Part shown: positions 1 through 11,700 of the stretch, in pieces
How the letters are laid out: each line of letters opens with the position of its first letter
How positions within the stretch are numbered: the first letter of the stretch is position 1
Assembly: GCA_949775045.1 (NCBI GenBank)
Contig: OX459095.1
Span: 22,658,811 to 22,722,810 of the forward strand
Reading direction: 5' to 3'
Length of the DNA: 64,000 nt
Origin: Metridium senile
Taxonomy: Eukaryota; Cnidaria; Anthozoa; Actiniaria; Metridiidae
Program-made: the position numbers and the translations under genes
The notes under the pieces: generated by a model
Told to the model about the DNA's origin: nothing
What the model saw: only the letters and a program-made list of their open reading frames with translations
The model's database searches: none

Positions 1-1931
1 ATTTCCGGGTGGACTTCAATCGTAGCTCAAATCCCATGCAAATTGTTACAATATCTAATTAAAAACTCGACCACTACATTCAAATCTGGACACAAAGCCG
101 ACCCCAACATTTCCCGAAATATTTAAAAAACCCTTTGCTATTGTGTCTTCCAATTACTAACTACGAGTGTAATCTTGTGTTATAATAATCTACATGATGT
201 ACTCCAAGCTTATTATATTAACCATACAAATCTAGATAAAACCCTTGAAGTATCCAAACCATTCACTGTTTTCACTAAAACCTATATACACACAAACACT
301 GTCTTTCGAATGGCATGGGAGCACCGACCAAACCAGGCAACATTTGAAAAAGCAAGAGAAACAAGCAATGGCAACCTATGAATTAATCAACTCAATGCAG
401 TTGTCCCAAATTTCTATTTGAATATGGAGATTTATATGTATGGTTACAAAAACAAAATAAATATCGATGCTTGTCTGGTCTCGTGGTCCTCCCAGCTGCA
501 AAACTCACCAATGGAGTCACTCCCATGACGTGGATACCCTAAAGAGATAAACCCATTCCCCGATACATGCGATTTTCTGGCTTAAATCTCTTTTTTCTAG
601 AAATGTTATTTCAATTCGGTGCTTATTTATGAACATATCCCAGACATCAAGACAGAATGCATCAAGACAGCCACAAAGAAAGAAGACATGTTTGCGGACT
701 TTGTGGGCAGTCGTTGTGGAAGGAGCTTTGGGAAGTGAGGTATTGTTCCAGCACCACTGTCTGCTATATAATAATAATCATCAAAATAGCCACTTTATAA
801 TCCTTTGCGGTCTAAAGCTCTTTCCGGTCAGGTCATAAAGTGTTATATTTTGATAGTTATTTCTAAATATAAGTCACTTTCCATTTATGTAGTTTTTCCA
901 ATCATGAGTTTCTATCTCATTTCCGGACAGTAAAATCAATTTATCTATCAGCACTAAAATGTACCTATTCTGAAGAATTTGTTTGGTCCTTTCTAGAAGC
1001 TAGTTGATAGTTGTTTGATTTGGGTGATGCAATGTAACATGTGAAACAGCCTTGTTTTATGTTCACTTCCTTATTTGGTTAGGTTGGTAGACATTTGTGT
1101 CTATAACCTTTGCAACACTATCGAAATATATCACATTAAGAATTTTACGAGGAACAGAATGGGTTGTCGCTCTCGCAGCCAATTTTAGTAAAACAGAAAC
1201 AGAATATAGTTCCAAAATAAAAGCGGCTGCAAGTAAAAGCTACACGATAACCCTTTATAGTAGCAATCTGAAATAACATAACTAGTCATATATGCTAGAG
1301 CCCTATTGATACAACGTTATTCTGTTTCACATGTTACTTTACATCACTCAAGCAAAATTGTTACCTATTTACAAACCAGTTATATTTTGGAATTCCTCAG
1401 GTAGAGGAAGAGGTGTCAACCTAACTAGGAGATGCAGTATTTCATGTTTTATAACTACGAACACCTAAAACTATGTTTACCCAATTGCACAACTGGTCAT
1501 GTTCAAAGCTTAAAAGAAACCAAAACCAATCTTCTAGTCGTTCGAAACTCGATAAGTATTACAGTGATCATCATCAAAAATCCAGGGGCTAATTAACTTT
1601 TTCTTTCCCCTTAGCCAGACCAGGGCTCTTTTTTGAAATTTCCATAAAATATTCGGGTTAGAGGGCACCATCTAACTAGTTCCTGTACTTTTAGCTTTGA
1701 ACATGACGTCTGTGCAACTACAGGTGAAGTTTGTGATTAAATTAACCACATTTTCAAAGCTTCTTCTTTTAATTACTGCACTATGAACAAAATACGTGCA
1801 CGTCTTTCAAGATTTATCAATGATTCATCTAAAAAAGGTGGTCAATTGAACCCTATTATTCCCAGACGAAAAGGAATTACAAGCATACACCCAAACACGA
1901 ATAATCATTTGTTAATGATTTTATCGACTAA
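1..1931. other. Gene-free AT-rich left flank
   Basis: I see no exon that can be supported here on either strand. The open frames are short, start at random positions and resemble no family I recognise. The stretch lies downstream of the 3' end of the MNT-like gene and holds only AT-rich sequence up to the first small inverted repeat. Confidence 0.5.
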
Positions 1932-2070
1932 AGGCTTGTTTACACTAGCAATTTTGTCGCGCGATTTCATAATAATCTCGCATTCTGATTGGCTGGGTGT
2001 TTGAAAGAGCCAATCAGATTGCGAGATTACTGTGAAGTCGCGCGACAAAACTGCCAGTGTAAACAGGGCT
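1932..2070. mobile_element. Harbinger-type MITE, about 139 bp
   Basis: The ends are imperfect inverted repeats: AGGCTTGTTTACACTAGCA at the left matches the reverse complement of the right end, and the arms continue through a TCGCGCGA block and an ATTGGCT core. TAA flanks both sides, as expected for the 3 bp target duplication of PIF/Harbinger elements. A related copy sits at 43101-43293. It has no coding capacity. Confidence 0.75.
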
Positions 2071-2789
2071 TAACAAGACTAGATCTTTCGAAAACAAGCT
2101 TAGCTCGACCTTGGCAGAAGAATGATTGTGCGCAGTATGACTATTTGTGTTAATGTTTAACTCATAATTCCTGTTCCTTTAAAATGACATTAGCCTTGAA
2201 ACGTCTTGAAACTTAACAAGGCTAAGTTAACTGTACTTCTATCTAACCTTACCATTTACATATTTAGGAATTTCTAGTAATCTTATTTGTTTTCTATATT
2301 TTATCATATTTTTTTCTTGATTCTTACATGAATAAAACCATTCAGTTTCTAGATTTCTAAACTGGATTCCTGAAATTCTTCTGTGAGAAATTGTTGGTTG
2401 ACCAAATATTTTCCCAAATACACAACCCCCTTAGAAAATATGTTTTTCTTTGCCAAAAAAAAAGATAATTCTGCCTTTCAAGCTAAAAGATTTAGTAAGA
2501 GAGAGGAGATCTGCCAAGGGGGTTGCATTTGGAGAATGATTGAGAAAGTGAATAACATCTACTGTTTAGATTACTAATAATAATTATTACACAACTATTC
2601 ATGTTTTTAACATTCCGTGTGCAAATTAATTTGGATAAATTTTGTAAAAATTGCAGAAACTGCCACTAAAATAATTGTACACAACTAATAATTGTTATCA
2701 CCATACAGTAATATTATTGTGAGAAATTGAATACAACAGCCAGGGTCGTGGAAAGGATAGTTAAAATATTAGAGAGGTTTCGACATTCA

Positions 2790-5700
2790 TTACACGCTCA
2801 CCCTTGCACAAGCTTGAATCTTTGCTTTAGGTTCTTCCTTGGTGTTTTCATCATAATCTGAATCAGCCTCTTCACATTTCCTCTCTGATTTGGACCTCTT
2901 TCTTGTAAACTTAGATGCCTTTTTATTAGTAGATCCGCTTGATCCCTTTCTTTTTTCACTATCCATCTCACCATTTATCTTTCCTTGTGCTGTTGTACTT
3001 TCAACTGCTATGCGAAGACTGTCACTGGAAGAGCTATCATCTTGACCAACAACATCAATTTCAATGTCATTATCATCATCATCATCATCATAACAACCAT
3101 CATCTGTATCTGTTTTCTCATCATCATCATCATCACATATAGATATTTTTGAATCTGCTTCATCACCTTCTACACCAGTATCCGTGCTACTCGTGCTAAC
3201 ACAAGTATTAGACACTTCTTCCAAGTCTGTCACAGAGGACACTTGTGTCCCATCCTTATCAAGGTTTGGTGTTGTCTGAGTTGCAACAGATATAGGAGGA
3301 ACTCTAGAATCTACACTTTCAGCCAGCAAAAAAGTAGGTTTCTTTAAAAGCAAAGATGTTGCATTCTCAGTTGTAGTAGACCTTGAAGCTGATGCTTTTT
3401 GCTCTAACTTCGTTTTGGTTTTTAGAGCACCTAACCGTTCTGCAAGGGTTTTATTGTTCATTTTCAGAACGTCCACCTCTGTCTCATGTTCTTCTTCTTC
3501 CTTTTTCATTGTCTGTGGAATAAGAAAATATATATTTTTAAATGTGGTTGCAATCCCTCTCACGTCCCTCTATCCCTACAAGTGTACATTGTTGCTGCTC
3601 AGCATAAAAGAAAAGTACAGGATAACATTACCCCGTAACATTTTAGTATTTATACACTTTCTGGTTATTCACAATAGAAGTATAGAACTATATTATTGTT
3701 ATTATAGGATACTCGAACCTTTGAGGTGTTTTGTTACTTTTTTTAACTCACATTTCTTGATCAAATGAATAGATTAGAAATATGATTTCATATGAGCACT
3801 AAGTGTATTTAAACTGACTACCTTATTTTGAGAGGTTTTGAAGCAGTAGAAAGTTCAGAAATTATCATTAGAAGAATGCCAAGTCCTCTATCTCCAGAGT
3901 CAAACTGATTTAAATTTCAAATAAAAATCTGATATATCTACACCGGTATTTCTACTTTGATAGAAGACATGACTGACACGTTGGGGCACCATCTCAAGGG
4001 GATGTGATTATTGCATTCCTTAGCTGGGCTAACATGTGTCATATCACAGTCAATAGAGGTCTATTAACTATGGTCATAATGAGGCTTTTTCTTAGTTAAG
4101 TCTTTATGTGAAACAATGCCACAAACATGCATGACCCTGAACAGAAATAGCAAGGATGTATAAAGAGAGTCATAATAATGGCTTTTATTGTGACATGATA
4201 AAATTACAGCGTAGCTGATGTGGTCGTGTATCTAAGTAACACACTCACTCATAAAATTACAAAAATCCAAATTCCCAACCCACAAGACTCCAATAAATCA
4301 TTCCAGTCTACCCATTATCTGATGAAGGCTAGCAGTAAATGTAGCAGTCAAAATGTTGCGACATATGTGAGAAAAACGAACAACATTTGACTCAGTTTTA
4401 TTAGTTTTGAAAATATAGTTTCTTATCAGTTTCTATATTTTTTGTGTGAAAAGATGTGTTGACCAATCTATTGAAAATTACTTGAAGAAGTCACCTCTTA
4501 ATATTGAATTATTGGCATATGAATTAAATACTTAAATAGAGCTTTCTGTCAAAAGTGAATTGCTGTGAGCTGTTTACATAATTACACAGGTAGCCCAATA
4601 TTAGACCTACCCAGTTAAAATGCTTGCCAAACTATACTCATCATTTTAAGGTGGCTCGACTGAGTATTTTTGAAGGGCCACCGTCGCTGTTTGATCGCAA
4701 AGTTGTCATGCGTAGAAAAATAATTTCAAATTAATTTCCATAGCGAGTTCAGGCATAGACTGAATTTTGTTCTCATGTTTCAAATATTGCAATCGGAACT
4801 AGCAATAATTTTTTATGATAGAAAAGTAGTTTTGACAAATACGACAATTTTAGGCCAAATAGAGTTTTCTATAAAACTGCATTGATTGTTCCACAAACTT
4901 CAGATCAAGGTCTTCGTTGTTGCTGAAAATAAAAGATTTATATGGAGGCAATTTTGAATAAAACGCTTTTAAACATTTACACAACAAATAAATTAAATTA
5001 ATCAAGCATCCATTTCACTTGATCAAAAACTTCACTGCAAAAGCTCAGAAAAAGTTGCTTTTGGTTCTTTGGTCAACAAATGTCTTAGTTATCCGGCTGG
5101 CGAACATGAACGAAATCACTTCAGGCTTTTAGGACATACATGATTTTTCGTTTGGTGAGATATAACTGCCATTTTTCTTCTTTTGTCTAATATTCAAACA
5201 TTTTTACAAAATATTTCAAAACTTAAAATTTCCTTGATGAATTTTTTTCTAACCGCAGCATTGGCTTTTTGAATTAGTTACTCATCGAGCCCTGCAGTTT
5301 TATGACCATTGATAGATTGGAAGATATCGAAAATAATTTTCAAAATAGGTAAACTTTTCGACCGCTTACTCAAGGCTCGCATTGTTTTGGTTGTCCGAGA
5401 TCGCTATTGTCTATATTTTTTACTCAAGTTGTGAATTCCGATATGCATTGTCACCTCACAAACAACACTTGACTACCGTTCGTTTATAGCCGAGCAGCTC
5501 CGAGTGTGATCGTTTGAATATTATATTATAATGACAAAGGACGGTAACGCAATTCCAGCTGATATGCTGTACTTCGAATCTTTGCCCAGTGATTTTTCGC
5601 TTTTTATCAAGTTTAGTTATAGAGGCATATTAAGTACTGCATATCAGCTGGAATTGCGTTACAAGCACCCATCGTAACCGTCCTTTGTCATTTATAATAT

Positions 5701-8700
5701 AATATTCAAACGATCACATTCGGAGCTGTTCGGCTAACGAAAAATCATGTATGTTCTAATAGCCTGAAGTGATTTCGTTCATGTTCGCCAGACGGATAAC
5801 ATTTAAGACATTTGTTGACCAAATGAGACCAAAAGCAACTTTTTCTGAGCTTTTGTAGTGATGTTTTTGTCAAGTGAAATGGATGCTTGATTAATTTAAT
5901 TTATTTGTTGTGTAAATGTTTAAAAGCGTTTTATTCAAAAATGCCTCTATATAAATCTTTTATTTTCAGCAACAACGAAGACCTTGATCTGAAGTTTGTG
6001 GAACAATCAATGCGGTTTTATAGAAAACTCTATTTTGCCTAAAATTGTCGTATTTGTCAAAACTACTTTTCTATCATAAAAAATTATTGCTAGTTCCGAT
6101 TGCAATATTTGAAACATGAGAACAAAATTCAGTCTATGCCTGAACTCGCTATGGAAATTAATTTGAAATTATTTTTCTACGCACGACATACTTTGCGATC
6201 AAACAGCGACGGTGGCCCTTCAAAAATACTCAGTCGAGCCACCTTAAGACATGCATTAAAAAAATTGCAAAGTGTATTGATTTCATTTGATGGTACTAAC
6301 TCTATAGCAACCAACAACAATAGTGATGACTTTCTATATTTTTGAATATTTGGACACTAATCAAGTTGATACTTATGTCCTATATTATTCATTATAAAAT
6401 TATTCGATATAAATCGCATGCTCTGATTGGCTGAGAAGCGTTCTCTATAACTCAAAAGCTGTTGATTTTAACTACTGAATCTTTTTTCTTTAATTAGCTT
6501 CCACTTATAATTATCTATTGTATTATTGTTACTTATTCAAATTTCATTATCTTACTTAGTCAGTAATTATCTATTTATTTATACACATTTATCTATTTAT
6601 TTTCATATTTATTATGGTTGTGTAATGTAGTTATATATAGCAGATCCACATCAGCCCTGCTGCCCTTTAATTAACCAGATTTATATTGCTGTATGTATCT
6701 ATCTTAATTGACATGGTTGGCCGTGTGTTAACACTATGTTTAAATATGCTGGAGATATGCACAGTTACAATACAAGATATGCAAGTGACCGTAACTTATA
6801 TAAATCGAAAGTTAGGACAAATATTGGCAAACAATCGATTTCGTTCATGGCAATCGATATTTGGAACAGTATTCCAATTGAACTTAAATCTTGTAAAAAA
6901 ACATATTCTTTCTCAAAAAACCTCAAACTGTATTTACTTGATCAACAAATTATTGAATGTAATGTATAAATGTATACTAAAATTATGCACTTATACATTA
7001 TATGATATTTTCCAAACTATATCAATCATATCATGTTTTAAATTATATCAATATTATTCTTTCTTACAGTGCTGCTAATTCAACCGGGGCCACCTCAAGT
7101 TTATTAGCCAATCACGTTTGAGCTTAAGAACAAAAGATATCTACTTTGTCTCCTTATCAGCAATCAAATTATAGGCACGAATTGACTTGACAGATCGTCT
7201 ATATCTGGTTCTTTTGTTCTTAAGCTCAAACGTGATTGGCTAATAAACTCGGGGTAGCCCCGGTTGAATTAGCAGCACTGTACTTTATTCAACTTACCTC
7301 ATTATCAAATTATCTAATTCTATTACATATATCCATTGTAATTATATTTTATTTATATATATATTTTTTCTTTAAACCTAAATCACTATTGTAACTAAAA
7401 GACTCAGTGGGTGCTAACTAGAAAACCTAACAGTTAATCATGAGCGATAGGATACATGAATTTCGTGAACGAAGACATAATTTGCTTTACAACTAATATA
7501 GAATATATAAAAGTATGAATAAATGAACTACTTTCCTGAGTAGCTTGACTCTATTCCTTCTACCTCCCTCGAGTTGTATCTTAAATATGGCGGCTTCAAT
7601 AAATTTAATTTTATACAGGCCTATAGCTAGTCTCTTACGGACTTTAAGCTTATTACGTCATACAATCGCCTTTTGAAGCTATATCTTCACTGGGTAGGAA
7701 GTGCGACTGTGGGGGTTTCCACAGAGCAGAGCGAGATATTTAAAGGCGTTCGCTCCGTGGAGTAGTTTCACCACCGTTTGTTCAAATGAATTTGGTCTAA
7801 AAATCTGAGTTAAATACTCCATGATTTTCCAGGTACGTCTTTTTGGAATGCTGAGTTAAACGTTTTCAATATATAAATATATGAAAACATTTTTAAATTT
7901 CTTGTACCATAGTTTCCTATTTCCTTTCCATTGGTTTTTAGTTCATTTCACTTGCAGAGGAAACCCCCAACAATAGCGTAAGTATCACACACAGGGGCGG
8001 ATCTAGCATTTTGACTGACTAGTTTCCAACTCGAAACAAGCCATTTCCAAGCCAAAGAATAGAATATAGCATATATATAAATAACAGCTTACTCTGTACA
8101 TTCTAAAAATATACTAAAATACAAACACTAAAAGTTGCAACATAAAAAATACAAATTCTTGGTCCGTCGTTCCGTTGTCCTTAGATCCGCTGGTCGTTGA
8201 TTAGTTTTATCTTTACCGGCGAGCCTTCGGTGACAGGTTACTAGTGACGGGTCGGTTACAGTCCGTTCAAAAACCGCTCAGAAACAGCATTATTGAGTTG
8301 TTCATGCAAAATAAATGCCAGATAAAGAAAGGTAGATAGTAACTGAAAGAATTTGTGCCATATTTGAGGCGCTTTAGGCTGTTGGGAGTAGTTTTCAGAC
8401 AGGCCGATTTGAGCTATTTCTTTGTTGTTGTCGCTAGCTCGAGGTTTGACATGTCACGTTGTCTGACATTCGTAAAGAAATATGACTTTAATCTATATAT
8501 AATCCAGATCACTAAGTTAAATTTATAGATAATAGGGTGCAGCGATTTATATTTTGCTGGTATGTTTATTGTTTTGTGCAAGAAGAGCTTGTAAATCGCC
8601 AGTTTCTGTCGTTTTAAGTTCTGTTCGATACGCGCTCACCTGATGCGAGGTCAAACAACTCTAATGACACAGAGAACCTCACTAGGGTAGGGTAGTCCTT

Positions 8701-11700
8701 TTATACTTTTGCCACTAGTTTCTATGATGGTTCACGCAGATTTAAGCCAATCAGAATCGAGCTTGAGTTCTAAATTCCGCCTTTGGAATCCCTGTGTGAA
8801 CTACTCAGTGGGTGTGTCACTAGTTCACTGAGCTCAAAACGAGGCAGTGAACTACTTCACTTTTCATGCAACAGTCCGCTGTCTAGAAGCCGGTCAGACT
8901 CTGGGCTCGAGATTGGCGGCCTTCTGACAAAAATCCCAGTGGGTCCCCTCCCCAAAAACTTATACAGGCGCCAAGATAAATTGCAGTCTGAAAGAGCCTG
9001 GGAACGATTTTAAATGTGGGTTTCCTGTGGTAATTACAAAATGGCGACCAAATAAAGGTTCGAAAAGGTAAACTACGCTCTAACTCTTTTCGTTTGTATT
9101 ATTTTATTTGTATTATCTTAGCTTTTTATATTTTCGGAAAAAATCTGACTAGTTTCCGGAAACTAGGTGAACTAGTCTAAATCCGCCCCTGACACAAAAA
9201 TATAGTCCCTCCCCAGTCAAAATTGCAGGCCCTCCCCCAAAGATATTATTTTGCCATCATATTATGCCCATTCAGGGATTTGTTATAAAAGCTATGTGAT
9301 TGGTTGAATCATAGCAACCTTGATGGAGGTTCCTACCCAGTGTAAATATAGGTTTATAGGGCAAATGTATGACGTAATAAGCTTAAAGTCCGTGAGAGAC
9401 TAGCTGTAGGCCTGTATAAAATTAAATTTATTGCAGCCGCCATATTTAAAATACAACTCGAGGGACGTAGAAGGAATAGAGTCAAGCTACAGGTAAATAG
9501 TTGATTTAATCATACTTTTTATATGTTCTATATTAGTTTTAAAGCAAATTATGTCTTCGTTCACAAGCTTCATGTATCCTATCGCTCATGAGTTAATTTA
9601 GCCCCCAGGCTGTTCTTATATTCAAATAAAACTGTAAATCAAAACTGTAAATCATTTTAGTATTACTAATTCTATGTATAAATTGTAATATTCAAAGAGA
9701 GCAAATAAACTAAACTAAACTTGAGTGCACTGGTCAGCCTTTCACCTCGAGTGTCAGCTTGGACACCAGCTCATAGGTTTATTGAGTTTGTTTGATGTGT
9801 TAATTGTTTTCTCATGTCACAAGGGCTTTTCTCCAGGTATTTCAGTGTTTTCTTTCTCTCTCTCTATCAGCAAAAATCAACATGTGAGGAGTGACACATA
9901 AAAACTATTATATAACATAGAGGTAGTGAGTGCCAGCATATGAAGAACCATGTAGATATGCTGCTGTAAAAAGATTATTTATTTATACATTTACACCTAT
10001 CTATATCCAGGAGAGCTGGTCAATACATGGAACTTACTTCAATACATGGAACTTACTTTTTAGTGAGCATATTAAGTTAAATTTTTAATGCAGCATAAAT
10101 AGTTTTTGGAGACAGCTTGATGATCTTCAAAAATCACATTAAATTTACCTATATCTAACCCTCCAGAGAAATGTTGATGTTTTATAATATTGATGACTAA
10201 GTAATAATGATTAATATTGATGTTAGCTGCATCACCACTAACAAAAATAGTACACCCATGCTCTTCACAAAACAGTGAATAACTACAGGTATCCTCAACC
10301 ACTGGGACATACCAGAGTGTTAAAAATTTGGTATCCACTGATTTGGTTCAAACTCATTCAGGATAAACCCTGCTGTGATTTGGATTTAAACAGTGAATAT
10401 AGGTCAACAGTTCCCCCTTGGTGATGTAGATACATGTGTTTTGGTTGTCCGGATTTGTGTAGCCTTGAGAAAGACCCAACCTAACCCAAAGTTTCCCTTG
10501 GGTAATCCTTTTCAATGTCAAAACAGTAATTCAATTATGGCATTTTTATCTTGATAAATCAAGTCAAGTAGGTCAGTGGTACTGCTGCTTTGACACCAAG
10601 TGGTAAAGCCACAAGGACAACTGTGGATGCAAGGTCAAGGTGAACTCATCTGTCAATCATAATCAAGTTTGCCTCTTGAATGCAGACAGTATAGATAATG
10701 TACAGGAGAAGAGTATGATCAGTGGTTAAAAATGTAAACAGCTATAAAAATAGAACAGAAATAATGCTTGTCTATTTTGCTATTGTAGCTGCATGCTTAC
10801 ATGTTACTTCTGATTATACTTATACATATCATCTCCCAACTGTTTTCTTTTGTTATAGTCATTTTGAGTTAGAAAAAAATAAGAGGAAAAAAGCATACTC
10901 TATCTGTTTACCCAATAACGATTGTTATTATTATTATAAAAGCAGATAAAAAGAATGGTCAAATTTTCCAATATCTTTGAAAGTCAAATTGTTAAAAATT
11001 ATTTACCTCATTCATTAAACTATGACATTATTTTGTGCCTATAAAATATAGTAACAAAAAAAATAATTTTAAATATTTAAAATATATTTGAATTCATCAT
11101 GAAAATAATATGTTTAGGCCTATAAAATATTGTATATTAACTTACATTTTTTTTAAAAACATATCATCTACACAGATGAATATTATTTAAGCTAAAATAC
11201 CATTTTGACTGTAAGGTTTCCTAAACACATTCCAGACTTTATTTCACACTTAAATGCTCATGCACAGAGTAAAACAAATTAAATATACAATATTGTTAAT
11301 GAACAATAATAAAATATGAGTTTTAGTTGTAAAAACAATATGCATGGACACATACAAATAAAAATATATCTATGTAAATGTTAGATAGATAGATATTTTA
11401 TTTCAATAACACTTTGCTGCGGCTGAATTACGTACTATTGACAAATTAAACAAAAAAGATTGAAATTTATAAAATGGATAGCAAAAATACAAATACAATA
11501 TAAAACTATCAAATTTCATTTATTGTAGTATGGACTGGACTAACCGATGTAACAAGTCTTTAATTCTATATAAACCTTATTTGCTTGTCCCAATACAATC
11601 TTCTTTGGGAACAATTTTCTTTGTTCAAGGTGAATATGCTTTCTTATCTTCCAGCTATAATTAAACTTACAAACAAAGGAAAGTGTCCCCCAAGAGGATT

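Noticed and set aside
2939..3142. Plus-strand frame rich in His
   Set aside because: It is antisense to the Asp-rich tail of the MNT-like last exon; the His codons are only the reverse of Asp codons.
3824..3909. Extra MNT exon between 3512 and 12667
   Set aside because: A donor-like and an acceptor-like site exist, but every phase gives a stop or breaks the HLH-zipper continuity, and the direct join 12667 to 3512 gives the expected sequence.
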